A model generated the notes under the pieces. The model had not been told where the DNA came from and ran no database searches. It saw only the letters and a program-made list of their open reading frames with translations. Below are positions 40,314 to 49,891 of a DNA stretch of 64,000 bases, piece by piece. The DNA comes from Nonomuraea polychroma (lineage in GTDB: Bacteria > Actinomycetota > Actinomycetes > Streptosporangiales > Streptosporangiaceae): contig NZ_SAUN01000001.1 in assembly GCF_004011505.1 (NCBI RefSeq), positions 6,351,501-6,415,500 on the forward strand. The letters run 5' to 3'. The stretch's first letter is position 1. Each line of letters starts with the position of its first letter. The translations under genes and the position numbers were made by a program.

Positions 40314-42869
40314 CTACGTGGAGGGTGTCGCGCGTCTGAGGAGTTCCAGGGTCCGGCGCATGCCGGCCTCGTTGCCCAGGCTGCGGTAGATGTCCCTGGC
40401 CTGCTCCAGCGGCCCCACGGCCGCCTGGCGCCCGCCCGCGTCCAGGTGCGCCTCGCCCAGGTAGCGCAGGCTCCTCGCCATCCACCACCGATCCTGCAGC
40501 TCCTCGAACCCCTGGACGGCGCGGCGCAGCTCCGCCTCCGACTCCGCCATCCGCCCCAGCCGGGCCAGCCCCCGGCCCGCCGACACGGCGTTGCGGGCCA
40601 CCCCCCACGAGTCGCCCAGAGCCACGAGGATCTCCTCGGCCCGCCGGACGTACTCCAGCTCGCGCAGCCCGTTGGCCGGGTCGCCGACCTCGCCGGCCGC
40701 CCGCAGGCAGCGGGCCTCCTCCCACAACTCGCCGCGTTGCCGGAACATCTCGGCCGCCCGGTCGAGGCTGAAGCCAGCCCGGGTGAAGAGGTGCGTCGCG
40801 ACCCGGTGGTCGCCCGCCGCGAGCTCGCCCCGCGCCTGCGCGGCCAGCACCTCACCGTAGACACGCAGCGTCTGGGCTTCGGAGTAACGGTTGCCCTCGC
40901 GTTTGAAGATCTCCAGCGCGTCCTCGAGCAGCTCCCTGGCCTCCTCGGGCCGCCGCTCGGCCATCCGCATCTCGGCCAGGTTGCGCTGGGTGCGGGCCAT
41001 CCACCACAGGTCCTCCTCACCCCTGAACGCGGTGATCGCCCCGATCAGGTAGTCCTGCGCGCGGTCCAGGTGTCCGTCGCTGAACAGCGTCATCCCGATC
41101 GTGCGCATGGACCTGGCCGCCCACCACGACTCGCCCAGCTCGGTGAAGGTCTTCAGGGCCAGCTGGGCCTCCTCCAGGGCCCGATCGCGCAGGCCGAGGC
41201 CGCCGTGCACGGAAGCGCTGTCGAGCAGGGCGATGGCCAGGGAGCGCCGGTCGCCGGACCGCTCGGCGGCCACGCAGCCGATCTCCGCGACGGCCTTCCA
41301 GTCGGCCCAGTAGGCGCGCAGGGAGTGGCACAGCGAGCAGAACGCCCGGGCCAGGCCCCACGTCAGCTCCCACATCTCCAGCTGCATGGCGAGGTTGATC
41401 ATGGCCAGCAGCGAGAGGCGTTCGGCGTTGAGCCAGTCGCCGGCCCGCAGCTGCCCGTCCGCGCTGGCGCGGCGCCCGCCCCGGCTCCAGTCCTGCGGCC
41501 AGCGGTTCTGCGCGGCCTCCTCGGCACGGCGGCGGTAGCCGTAGAGCACGCGCTCGATCGCGGCCCTGCGCCGCTCGCTCTCGTCCTGCTCGGTCAGCTC
41601 GGCGGCGAACACCCGGACCAGGTCGTGCAGCCGGTAGCGCATGGCGCCGGTCTGGTCGGTGCCCGAGCACTCGGCGAGCTGGGCGTCGATGAGCGCCTCC
41701 AGCTGGTCGGCGCCGTCGAGGCCGGAGATGTCGAGCAGCTCCCCCGCCACCCAGCCCTGCACGTCAGGGGCGGGCAGCGCGCTGAGCAGGCGCAGCAGGC
41801 GGCGCTGCATGCCGGTGCAGTCGTCGTAGCTGAGCTGCACCGACGCGCGCACGCTCTTGTCGACGGTCGGGGCCAGCTCCAGCTGGTCGAGGATGCGGCG
41901 CGTGTCGGCCAGCCGGCCGGCCATCTCGCGTAACGTCCACTGCTCGCGGGTGGCGAGGCGGCCGCCGCAGATGTTGATCGCCAGTGGCAGGTAGTCGCAC
42001 AGCCGCACGATCTCCTTGGCGGAGTCGAGGTCGTCGACGATCCTGGCGCCGCCACTCAGCCTGGCCAGCAGCTCCACGCCGTGCGCCTCGCTGAACGGGC
42101 CGAGCCGCGTGTCATGCGTGCCGTTCAGGAACAGCGGCGCGCGGGAGGTCACCAGCACCGCGCACCCCGGCTCGGCCGGGATGAGGGGCTTGACCTGGGC
42201 GGCGTCGTGGGCGTTGTCCAGGCCGATGAGGATCTTGCGGCCCTTGGTCCAGGTCAGCCAGAGCTTGCGTAACTCGTCCAGGCCGCCGGGGTCGGTGGTC
42301 AGGCGCACGTCCAGCGCGCGGAGGAAGCCGATGAGGACCTCGTCGGGGCGGACCGGGGCGTCGACGCCGCCGCGCAGGTCGGCGTAGAGCCGGCCGTCCG
42401 GGAACCAGTCCGCGACCTCCTGCCCGAACCTGGTCATGAGCGCCGACTTGCCCACGCCGCCGCGGCCGTACACGGAGACGACCAGGGGCGGGGAGAGGTC
42501 CGTGGCCTTGCGGCGGGCGGCGAAGACGTCACGCAGCTCGGCGAGGGCTTCGGCGCGGCCGGTGAAATGTTCTGGCACGGGCGGCCACTGGTCGGGCGCG
42601 ACACCGCCGGCGCCGCCGCCGCCGATCTCCGGACGTTTGGGCCGCGACTCGGTGGTGGCCCACGTGGCGAGCCCGACGAGGACGGCCGCCGCCAAGGTCA
42701 CGCCGACCTTGGCTACCGGTGGGATCTCCCACTCGACGGACGCCGCCAGCACGCTCGCCGCGGCCGCCGCCAGGCCCGCGGAGACGGATGCGGCCCACGG
42801 CACCTTTCTTCGGCGCTTCTTCGGCTTCTCTGGAAGATTGTCTGTCCTGTCAGACAGGTCCCCGGTCAA
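40314..42869 (-). CDS. Membrane-anchored STAND (NB-ARC) ATPase with TPR repeats
   Basis: An 851-residue protein: basic N-terminus, two membrane helices (about 25-45 and 53-72), an NB-ARC-type ATPase (Walker A YGRGGVGKS at 134-142, Walker B KILIGLDNAHD, sensor VLVTSRAPL, LPLAINICGG), a winged-helix-like region (MRYRLHDLVRVFAAEL) and about ten TPR-like helical pairs to the C-terminus, many with the repeated WW(M/A)AR motif. It has the build of a signalling ATPase whose repeats sense a partner. The start codon is TTG with AAGGGGG 6 nt before it. No effector domain is visible. Confidence 0.8.
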   Translation of the reverse strand: MTGDLSDRTDNLPEKPKKRRRKVPWAASVSAGLAAAAASVLAASVEWEIPPVAKVGVTLAAAVLVGLATWATTESRPKRPEIGGGGAGGVAPDQWPPVPEHFTGRAEALAELRDVFAARRKATDLSPPLVVSVYGRGGVGKSALMTRFGQEVADWFPDGRLYADLRGGVDAPVRPDEVLIGFLRALDVRLTTDPGGLDELRKLWLTWTKGRKILIGLDNAHDAAQVKPLIPAEPGCAVLVTSRAPLFLNGTHDTRLGPFSEAHGVELLARLSGGARIVDDLDSAKEIVRLCDYLPLAINICGGRLATREQWTLREMAGRLADTRRILDQLELAPTVDKSVRASVQLSYDDCTGMQRRLLRLLSALPAPDVQGWVAGELLDISGLDGADQLEALIDAQLAECSGTDQTGAMRYRLHDLVRVFAAELTEQDESERRRAAIERVLYGYRRRAEEAAQNRWPQDWSRGGRRASADGQLRAGDWLNAERLSLLAMINLAMQLEMWELTWGLARAFCSLCHSLRAYWADWKAVAEIGCVAAERSGDRRSLAIALLDSASVHGGLGLRDRALEEAQLALKTFTELGESWWAARSMRTIGMTLFSDGHLDRAQDYLIGAITAFRGEEDLWWMARTQRNLAEMRMAERRPEEARELLEDALEIFKREGNRYSEAQTLRVYGEVLAAQARGELAAGDHRVATHLFTRAGFSLDRAAEMFRQRGELWEEARCLRAAGEVGDPANGLRELEYVRRAEEILVALGDSWGVARNAVSAGRGLARLGRMAESEAELRRAVQGFEELQDRWWMARSLRYLGEAHLDAGGRQAAVGPLEQARDIYRSLGNEAGMRRTLELLRRATPST

Positions 42870-42902
42870 CGAACACCCCCTTATGAGGGTGATTCAAGCC
42901 GA

Positions 42903-42932
42903 TGGGGTACGGCCCGCGCCAGCCGTACCCCA
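42903..42932. terminator. Terminator hairpin after the M6 protease gene
   Basis: TGGGGTACGG (42903-42912), loop of 10 nt, CCGTACCCCA (42923-42932): a perfect 10-bp stem starting 10 nt after the protease stop. No T-run, as usual in actinobacteria. Confidence 0.75.
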
Positions 42933-42941
42933 GGCTTTCCG

Positions 42942-45038
42942 CTACAGACCGATCACGTGGCAGGTGGCGGTCATGGTCTTGGTCGGGTCGCTCTCCGAGG
43001 TGGCGGTGAGCTTGACCCTGGCCAGCCGGTCGCCGCCGGACTCGCGGACCGCGTTCACGGTCACGAGCGCCTGCTTGCCGAATGCGACCGAGGCGAGCGC
43101 GTTCGGCACCTGCGTGGTCCAGCCCTTGCCCTGGACCTCGGCCTTGAGCCGGTAGACGTCGGAGTCGAGGTAGGCGCTGACGTCCTCCGGATGCTGACCC
43201 TGCGCCGGGGCCGCCTTACCGGTGTTGAACAGCGGGAACGTGCAGGAGGAGATGTTCGTGCCGGCGGGGACGCCGGCCGCGGGGAGCAGCTTGACGCCGC
43301 GTCGCTGCGGGCCCGAGCCGTCGAGCGAGCGCACGGCGACCGTGTAGGACAGCTCACCCTCGCGGTTCCGCTTGACGTCGGTGATGTAGAAGTGCAGGCG
43401 GTTGGCCGCGTCGACGAACTCGTACTCGCTGCCCGAGTCGGTGCCCGCGTGGAAGAGGGCGTCGGACAGCTGCCGGTAGTCGCCGATCGTGATGGGCACC
43501 TTGGTGCCGTCCGGCAGCACGTAGTCGGTCATGCCGATGTCCTGCGGGTTGGCGTCGATCACCCACTCGAACGGGGCCCGGTCCTGGTTCTTGGTCTTGG
43601 CCAGGAGCACGCCGGAGTCGGGGGTGAAGGAGTCGGTGCCCATGCGGTCCACGACCTCGACCGTGTAGTTCTCGTAGCCGCCGCCGTCGCAGAGCGGATC
43701 GGCCGCGACGCACGAGCTCTTGTCGCCGGTGTCGAAGGAGATGTTGATCCCGGCCAGCTCGTCCTGGCCCGGCTGCACGGCCCGCGCCAGGACCTTGGCG
43801 GTGACCAGGCCGGACTCGTCCAGCGCCTCGCGCGACAGGCGCAGGACGTTCTGCTCGTCGACCATCTCCAGCTTGATCTTGTTGCGGAGCATGTGCTGGG
43901 CGCCCATGGACGCGCCGCCGGTGGGCGGGATCAGCCAGCGTGAGTGCGGGCCGCCGGGGCCGTTGAAGCTGCCGCGGCTGAGCATCTCCCAGATGCCGGT
44001 GTACGCCCGCTTGGGCGGCACGGCGTACGGGTTGTTGTAGTTGTCGGCGATGCCCATGATGTGGCTCAACTCATGGGCGTAGACCGCCATGCCGGAGCTC
44101 TCGGCCTGGACCGAGTCGACGCCGAAGCGGGCGTTGGGCCAGAAGTTGGAGCCGGCCTGCCAGGAGGTCCACTCGACGTAGCGGGTCCTGGACCAGTTGG
44201 TCAGGTTGGGGTCGGGCGGGCCCCACTCGTCCGGCACGTCCTCCTTGGTGGGGAACTTCATCATGCCGAACTCCTGCCACGTGGACGATTCGTCCTGACC
44301 GGCGCTCAGGTAGAAGACGAAGTCGAACTGCGCGGCCACGTCCGGGCCGACGGCGGCGAGCCAGGCGGCGTTGCCGTCGGTACGCAGGTTCCTGGTGCAG
44401 GTGTCGCCGGCCGGGCAGGCGTCCCGCTGGTACTCCATGGCGTACTCGTGGTCCTTGCCCGGCATCGTGTACGGGCCGAACCCGGTGAGCTCCACACCGA
44501 AGCGACCGCCCGAGTCCTCCATCCAGTACTCGTGGATGGTGTGGCCCTTGTTGAGCTCGTTCGGGGTGTTGAGGAAGTCCTGGTAGAACTTGGCGACCTG
44601 GTCGCGCGGGATGTCGTGGGCCTCGGCGCTCGGGTTGGCGTATATCGTCGAGCCCTTGGGCTGGGTGACGACGAACGGCTGGTTGGGATAGTCCAGCAGG
44701 ATGAGCGCGCCCTTGAACGTGCGCTTCGACCCCTTCACCGCGGGGTCGTTCCAGTTGGTGCCGGGCGGCTTCTTGTAGTCCGCCCACGTCATGTTGTCGG
44801 GATTTTCCCAGTTCTGCGGGTCGATGGGCTGGATGCCGCCCGCGGGGCGGCCGCGCAGCGTCTGGGCGTCGAGCGGGGTGTCGCTCTGCCAGGGCTGCGT
44901 TTGCGGCCAGTGGTCTCGCCGCCATGGGTGCTCAGGATCGGCAGGGGGTGCTGCGGAAGCAGGGGTCGCCAGCAGGCTCACCGGGATCATCACGATGGCC
45001 GCGGCTAACCCCATCAGCAACTTCTTCGGGGCATTCAC
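42942..45038 (-). CDS. Secreted M6-family metalloprotease (immune inhibitor A-like)
   Basis: A 698-residue precursor with a signal peptide ending ATPASA. The zinc motif is HELSHIMGIADNY at about 322-334, the metzincin-like HExxHxxGxxD of the M6 family, preceded by a propeptide-like region and followed by long beta-rich C-terminal domains. It should degrade extracellular proteins. The GTG at 45038 is used since it places the basic residues (NAPKK) directly before the hydrophobic core; the in-frame extension to 45158 has no signal-peptide character. A TATACC element lies 8 nt before the GTG. Confidence 0.88.
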   Translation of the reverse strand: MNAPKKLLMGLAAAIVMIPVSLLATPASAAPPADPEHPWRRDHWPQTQPWQSDTPLDAQTLRGRPAGGIQPIDPQNWENPDNMTWADYKKPPGTNWNDPAVKGSKRTFKGALILLDYPNQPFVVTQPKGSTIYANPSAEAHDIPRDQVAKFYQDFLNTPNELNKGHTIHEYWMEDSGGRFGVELTGFGPYTMPGKDHEYAMEYQRDACPAGDTCTRNLRTDGNAAWLAAVGPDVAAQFDFVFYLSAGQDESSTWQEFGMMKFPTKEDVPDEWGPPDPNLTNWSRTRYVEWTSWQAGSNFWPNARFGVDSVQAESSGMAVYAHELSHIMGIADNYNNPYAVPPKRAYTGIWEMLSRGSFNGPGGPHSRWLIPPTGGASMGAQHMLRNKIKLEMVDEQNVLRLSREALDESGLVTAKVLARAVQPGQDELAGINISFDTGDKSSCVAADPLCDGGGYENYTVEVVDRMGTDSFTPDSGVLLAKTKNQDRAPFEWVIDANPQDIGMTDYVLPDGTKVPITIGDYRQLSDALFHAGTDSGSEYEFVDAANRLHFYITDVKRNREGELSYTVAVRSLDGSGPQRRGVKLLPAAGVPAGTNISSCTFPLFNTGKAAPAQGQHPEDVSAYLDSDVYRLKAEVQGKGWTTQVPNALASVAFGKQALVTVNAVRESGGDRLARVKLTATSESDPTKTMTATCHVIGL

Positions 45039-45197
45039 GGATCGACGGTATAGACGTTGTCGAGGGAGATCAATGAACGGGCCCCGCCGGTCTCTCCGGA
45101 GGCTACTTACCTCGGGATTTGCCTGGTTCGACCTAATTGATTCCCTGGCGTCGCTCACGTTTAATGCCCTGAAGGGTCAATCCGACGGGGAGTGCTG

Positions 45198-46247
45198 ATG
45201 CCCTCTGCAAAGACGCGTGCTGGACCGACGGCAAGACGGCCTGCCCGGCCGATCCCAGGACAGCGCGGGTCTGCGCCGATCGTGCTCCACTCCGCGCCGC
45301 TCGTGCTCCCCGTGTGCGACGAGCCCATCCGCGACGGCGCCGTGGTGATCAGGGGCGATCGGGTGCTCCAGGTCGGCGTGCGGGGCGAGCTGCTCTCGTG
45401 CTTTCCCGTCACCGAGGAGCGCCGGTGGCCGGGGATGATCGTGGCGGGACCGGTCGACGCCTGTTCTGTCGTGCCCTCTGCGGCGTTGGGCGTGACCGCG
45501 CGGGCGAGTGTGATGGCGGACGTGGCCGATCCCGCGGTGACACGCGGCATCGCGTACGTCGAAGTGCGCGCCGCCAGCGAGGAGGAGTGGGAGGAACGCG
45601 AGCGCGACGCCGTCATCACGGCCATCCGGGAGGTCGAGCGGCCGTACGCGGTGGGGATCGCGGCTCGCACCAGGAACCCGCACGTGCTGGAGGACGTGGC
45701 CGTGCTGGCCAGGACGTTCGGGCTGCGGCTGCTGGCCGATCTGGACCGGCACTCCCCCGCCGAGCTGGACGAGGCCGGCGTGCTGGGGCCGTTGTGCCAC
45801 GTCATCTGCTCGCGGCCGCTCGATCCCGGCGAGCGCAAGCTGCTCCGGCTGCGCGAGACCGTGGTCGCCCTGTGCCCGCCGGGGACGTCGTCCGCGACCG
45901 ACGTGCTGGCCCTGCTGGAGGAGGGGAACCCGCTCGCCCTCGGCACCGGGACAACGGATTCTGAGGCGGCGGGCACCGGGCCGCTCGGGCTGGCGACCGC
46001 CATCAGGCGGCACGTGCGCGAGCTCGGGCTGCGGCCCCGAGGGCTGGATCGCCGGCTGGTCGAGGCGGCCACGATGGGCGGCGCCAGGGCGCTGGGCATG
46101 GATCGCGGGCCGGGCCGGATCGGGTCACTGGGCCCCGGCGCCCGGGCCGACTTCGCCGTCTTCGACGCACGCGGCCGCTACCCGTACGCCGCGCTCCTGG
46201 GCGGGCCGCCCTGCATCGGCACGGTCGTCGGCGGCGTGGAACGCTGA
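45198..46247 (+). CDS. Amidohydrolase-fold protein lacking the usual metal ligands
   Basis: A 349-residue protein with the frame of a metal-dependent amidohydrolase (aminofutalosine deaminase / imidazolonepropionase-like): N-terminal beta-sandwich strands (VVIRGDRVLQVG), a TIM-barrel core and C-terminal MGGARALGMDRGPGRIGSLGPGARADFAVFD, which is typical. However, the HxH motif expected after the first barrel strand is absent (VAGPVDACSVV), the HC in the HC-x-L site is changed (CHVICSRPL) and the late metal Asp occurs in a shifted GTGTTDS. It may be an inactive regulatory paralog. ATG 45198 has GGGGAG 5 nt upstream. Confidence 0.72.
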   Translation: MPSAKTRAGPTARRPARPIPGQRGSAPIVLHSAPLVLPVCDEPIRDGAVVIRGDRVLQVGVRGELLSCFPVTEERRWPGMIVAGPVDACSVVPSAALGVTARASVMADVADPAVTRGIAYVEVRAASEEEWEERERDAVITAIREVERPYAVGIAARTRNPHVLEDVAVLARTFGLRLLADLDRHSPAELDEAGVLGPLCHVICSRPLDPGERKLLRLRETVVALCPPGTSSATDVLALLEEGNPLALGTGTTDSEAAGTGPLGLATAIRRHVRELGLRPRGLDRRLVEAATMGGARALGMDRGPGRIGSLGPGARADFAVFDARGRYPYAALLGGPPCIGTVVGGVER

Positions 46248-46259
46248 AGGCCTCCACAG

Positions 46260-46685
46260 TCACCTGAACTGGCGGTCCACCACGCTCAGCAGCTCCCTCA
46301 GCTGATCACGCTGCTCCTCCGACAACACCGCGAACAACTCCTCGCCCGCCAGCCTGCGGGCGTCGCGCGCCCGCCCGGCGGCGGCGCGCCCCTCAGGCGT
46401 GATGACGACCAGCGTGGAACGGCGGTTTCCTGGATCGACCTGCCGGCGCACCAGCCCCGCCTCCTCCAGCGCGTCCACGACGGGCGTGAGGGACCGCGGC
46501 ACGATCCGCAGCTCCTCGGCCAGTCGCACCATCCGCAGCGGGTGCTCGGGCCCGGCATCGGCGAGCACGCGCAACGCCCGCGCCTGGCTCGGGCTGAGCC
46601 CGAGCGGGACCAGCCGCCGCACGTAGCCGTGCCGCAGCCGCCTGCTCACCAGGTGCAAGAGCTCCGCGAGCTCCCTTTCCTCCAT
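46260..46685 (-). CDS. MarR-family transcriptional regulator
   Basis: A 141-residue winged-helix regulator: LGLSPSQARALRVLADAG, RMVRLAEELRIVPRSLTPVVDALEEAGLVRRQVDPGNRRSTLVVIT is the recognition helix and wing with the DxRR-like DPGNRR turn. Divergent from an ABC exporter gene 68 bp away, an arrangement in which MarR repressors usually control the transporter and themselves in response to a toxic compound. The ATG has TAAACT 6 nt upstream (leaderless). Confidence 0.9.
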   Translation of the reverse strand: MEERELAELLHLVSRRLRHGYVRRLVPLGLSPSQARALRVLADAGPEHPLRMVRLAEELRIVPRSLTPVVDALEEAGLVRRQVDPGNRRSTLVVITPEGRAAAGRARDARRLAGEELFAVLSEEQRDQLRELLSVVDRQFR

Positions 46686-46691
46686 GCCATA

Positions 46692-46697
46692 AGTTTA
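46692..46697 (-). promoter_or_regulatory. Leaderless-type -10 element for the MarR gene
   Basis: TAAACT, 6 nt before the ATG at 46685; the region between it and the ABC exporter (AT-rich for this genome) probably also holds the MarR operator. Confidence 0.5.
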
Positions 46698-46753
46698 GCC
46701 GGAACAAATATGAGTTAACCTCTGTTTGAGTCGACATCTGAAAGGAGAACCAC

Positions 46754-48487
46754 TTGGCGGAGGAACCACGGGCGCCGCTGCGGCGCATCATCACGCTGTT
46801 CCGCGCCTACCGTGGCCGCCTGGCCGTGGTGGGCTCTCTCATCCTGCTCGCCTCGCTCGTGTCCCTCGCCCAGCCGTTCCTGCTGCGCGAAGTCCTGGAC
46901 GTGGCGATCCCGTCCAGGGATGCCGGGCTGCTGGCGCTGCTCGCCCTCGGCATGATCGCGGTCGCGGTCACCACCAGTGTCTTCGACGTGCTGCAGACGC
47001 TGATCTCCACCACGATCGGCCAGCGGGTCATGCACGATCTGCGCATCGCGGTGTACTCGCACCTGCAGCGCATGTCGCTGGCCTTCTTCACCCGCACCAA
47101 GACCGGCGAGGTGCAGTCGCGCATCGCCAACGACATCGGCGGCATGCAGCAGGTCGTCACCTCGACCGCCTCCTCCCTGGTCTCGAACCTCACCACCGTG
47201 ATCGCCACGATCGCCGCCATGGCCGCGCTCGACTGGCGGCTGACCGTGATCTCGCTCCTGCTGCTGCCGGTGTTCGTGTGGATCAGCCGCAAGGTGGGCA
47301 CGGAGCGCAAGCGCATCACCGCCGAGCGGCAGCGCAAGCTGGCGAAGATCGCCTCGATGGTGCAGGAGTCGCTGTCGATCAGCGGCATCCTGCTCGGCCG
47401 CACGATGGGGCAGGCCGCCGGGCAGACCGAGCGCTTCGGTCGGGCCTCGGACGAGCTGGCCGACCTCGGGGTGCGCATGAGCATGGCAGGGCGCTGGCGG
47501 CAGTCGTCCATCCAGATCATCATGGCCGCGATGCCCGCGATGATCTACTGGGCCGTCGGCTACACCGGCGCGATCTCCGTCGGCACGCTGGTGGCGTTCA
47601 CGACGTTGCAGACGAGCCTGTTCCGGCCTGCGGTGTCGCTGCTGCGGCTGGGCGTCGAGGTGCAGACCTCGCTGGCGTTGTTCGGCCGCATCTTCGAGTA
47701 TCTGGACCTGCCGGTGGACATTCACCCCGGCGCCCGTACGCTCGATCGGGTGCGCGGCGAGGTGCGCTTCGAGAACGTCGACTTCTCCTACGGCGAGAGC
47801 CCCACGCTCACCGGCGTGGACCTCGTCGTCCCGGCCGGCACAAGCCTCGCCGTCGTGGGCGAGACGGGCGCGGGCAAGACCACGCTCAGCTACCTGCCAC
47901 CCCGGCTCTACGACGTCACGGGCGGGCGGGTGACGATCGACGGGGTGGACGTGCGGGAGCTGACGTTCGAGACGCTGAGCGCGACGGTCGGCGTGGTCGC
48001 GCAGGAGACTTACCTGTTCCACGCCTCGATCGCGGACAACCTGCGCTTCGCCCGCCCGGAGGCCACGGACGAGGAGCTGGAGGCGGCGGCGCGGGCCGCG
48101 CGCATCCACGATCACATCGCGGCGCTGCCCGACGGCTACGACACGCTGGTGGGCGAGCGCGGCTACCGGTTCTCCGGCGGTGAGAAACAGCGCCTCGCCA
48201 TCGCGCGCACGCTGCTGCGCGACCCGCCGGTGCTGATACTCGACGAGGCCACCAGCGCGCTGGACACGCAGACCGAGCGGGCCGTGCAGGAGGCGCTCGA
48301 CGCGCTGGCTCGGGGCCGCACCACGATCACGATCGCGCACCGCCTGTCCACCGTGCGCGACGCCGACCAGATCGTCGTGCTCGACCACGGAAGGATCGTC
48401 GAGCGCGGTACCCACGACGAGCTGATGGCGCGCGGCGGCCACTACGCGGCGCTCGTGAGCAGGGACTATCCCGCAGAACTAGTTTGA
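46754..48487 (+). CDS. ABC exporter, fused membrane and ATPase domains
   Basis: A 577-residue half-transporter: six membrane helices (about 20-290, TTIGQRVMHDLRIAVYSHLQRMSLAFF is the typical coupling region) and a C-terminal ATPase with Walker A GETGAGKTT, Q-loop VAQETYLF, signature FSGGEKQRLAIAR and Walker B LILDEATSALD plus the H-loop IAHRLSTV. Works as a homo- or heterodimer to pump out lipids or drugs; no second half-transporter is adjacent, so a homodimer is likely. TTG start with AAGGAG 6 nt upstream. Probably repressed by the divergent MarR. Confidence 0.92.
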   Translation: MAEEPRAPLRRIITLFRAYRGRLAVVGSLILLASLVSLAQPFLLREVLDVAIPSRDAGLLALLALGMIAVAVTTSVFDVLQTLISTTIGQRVMHDLRIAVYSHLQRMSLAFFTRTKTGEVQSRIANDIGGMQQVVTSTASSLVSNLTTVIATIAAMAALDWRLTVISLLLLPVFVWISRKVGTERKRITAERQRKLAKIASMVQESLSISGILLGRTMGQAAGQTERFGRASDELADLGVRMSMAGRWRQSSIQIIMAAMPAMIYWAVGYTGAISVGTLVAFTTLQTSLFRPAVSLLRLGVEVQTSLALFGRIFEYLDLPVDIHPGARTLDRVRGEVRFENVDFSYGESPTLTGVDLVVPAGTSLAVVGETGAGKTTLSYLPPRLYDVTGGRVTIDGVDVRELTFETLSATVGVVAQETYLFHASIADNLRFARPEATDEELEAAARAARIHDHIAALPDGYDTLVGERGYRFSGGEKQRLAIARTLLRDPPVLILDEATSALDTQTERAVQEALDALARGRTTITIAHRLSTVRDADQIVVLDHGRIVERGTHDELMARGGHYAALVSRDYPAELV

Positions 48488-48514
48488 TTCAATTTTAAAC
48501 GTGTGTTGCCTCAC

Positions 48515-48549
48515 ATTCCGGCAGGACCGGAATCCGTTCGCCGGAACGG
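48515..48549. terminator. Two adjacent hairpins after the ABC exporter
   Basis: ATTCCGG-CAGGA-CCGGAAT (48515-48533) is followed at once by CCGTTC-GCCG-GAACGG (48534-48549), both perfect stems; together they may end the exporter transcript or regulate the next gene. Confidence 0.6.
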
Positions 48550-48591
48550 TGCGTTGGACCCCCCGGCGAATCTTCAAGGCAAGGACATGTT

Positions 48592-49845
48592 TTGTCTCTG
48601 ACTTCCTCCACGTTCAGAGCCCTGCGTCATCATAACTACCGGCTCTGGGCAGGAGCGGACATCATCTCCGTGACCGGCACCTGGATGCAGGTGCTCGGCC
48701 TCAACTGGCTCATCCTCGAGATGACGGGCTCGGCGACCAGCGTCGGGCTCAGCCTCGTCATGCAGGCGCTGCCGACGTTGTTGCTGGGCATGTGGGGCGG
48801 GGCCCTGGCGGACCGGCTGCCCAGCCGGCCGGTCGTGATCGCCGCGCAGCTCGCGCAGGCCGCACTGGCGGCCGTGCTCGCGACCATCGTCGTGACGGGC
48901 GTCGACTCCGTGGTGCCGATCTACGCGGTGGCGCTGGCGGGCGGCGTGGTGACCGCACTGGGCGGTCCGGCGCTCGGCCGGTTCGGAGCCCAGGTCGTGC
49001 CCCCTGCCGACCTGTCGAACGCGATGGCGCTCGGCTCCCTCCTGAGCTCGGCCGGCCGCATCCTGGGCATGAGCCTGGCCGGCGTGCTGCTGCCGGTCAC
49101 CGGGAACACCGGCCTGTTCGTCATCAACGCGACCAGTTTCTTCGTGGTGATCGCGGCGGTGGCGGCCATGCGGCGCAAGGAGTTCCACCCGCTCGCCGCC
49201 GCCGAGCGGCAGCCGGGCGCCGTACTCGAAGGGCTGCGGTACGTCCTGCGCACCCCCTGGCTGCTCGTGGTGCTGGCGCTGTGGTTCGTCTCGGGCAGCG
49301 TCGGCCGCAACTACCAGGTCACCATGGCCGCGATGAGCGCCGGCCCTCTGGAGGCGGGCGCCGGCGGGTACGGCCTGCTGTCCACGGTGTTCGCCGTCGG
49401 CACGGTGCTCGGCGGCTTCCTCGTCGCCGCGAGGCCGCACTTGACGATCCGGCTGCTGCTGATCACCGCGTTCGCGATCGGGGTGGCGCAGGCACTGAGC
49501 GGGCTGATGCCGGAGTTGTGGTCGTTCGCGGCGTTGATGTTGCCGATCGCGGCCGGCGCGGTGACCCTCGACACCACCGTCTCGGCACGTGCGCAGCTCG
49601 ACAGCCCCGAGCCGATGCGCGGCCGGGTCATCGCCGCGCTGTCCATCGTCAGCGCCGGATCGGGCGCGCTCGGCGGGCCGCTGCTGGGCCGGCTCAGCGA
49701 CACGCTCGGGCCGCGGCTCGCACTGGAGATCGGCGGCGTGGCGTGCGTGGCGGCGTCGCTGCTCGCAGCCGTGGCGCTGGCCAGGCTCTCCGGCCGGACG
49801 ATCAGGCAGGCCGCCCGGCTGCGCCCCCGTCTCGAGCAGGCCTGA
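48592..49845 (+). CDS. MFS exporter (DHA3/EntS-like)
   Basis: A 417-residue, 12-helix major facilitator of the DHA3 drug/siderophore exporter group: opening TFRALRHHNYRLWAGADIISVTGTWMQ, the loop 2-3 motif GALADRLPSRPVV and the mid-protein PEPMRGRV segment typical of this branch. Substrate unknown; proximity to a MarR-controlled ABC exporter suggests toxic-compound efflux. Start is the TTG at 48592 with AAGGA 6 nt upstream; an ATG at 48588 is out of frame. Confidence 0.85.
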   Translation: MSLTSSTFRALRHHNYRLWAGADIISVTGTWMQVLGLNWLILEMTGSATSVGLSLVMQALPTLLLGMWGGALADRLPSRPVVIAAQLAQAALAAVLATIVVTGVDSVVPIYAVALAGGVVTALGGPALGRFGAQVVPPADLSNAMALGSLLSSAGRILGMSLAGVLLPVTGNTGLFVINATSFFVVIAAVAAMRRKEFHPLAAAERQPGAVLEGLRYVLRTPWLLVVLALWFVSGSVGRNYQVTMAAMSAGPLEAGAGGYGLLSTVFAVGTVLGGFLVAARPHLTIRLLLITAFAIGVAQALSGLMPELWSFAALMLPIAAGAVTLDTTVSARAQLDSPEPMRGRVIAALSIVSAGSGALGGPLLGRLSDTLGPRLALEIGGVACVAASLLAAVALARLSGRTIRQAARLRPRLEQA

Positions 49846-49891
49846 CCCCAGGGCGAGTAACCCCTGACCTGATTTGCTTTACATGCGGTCC

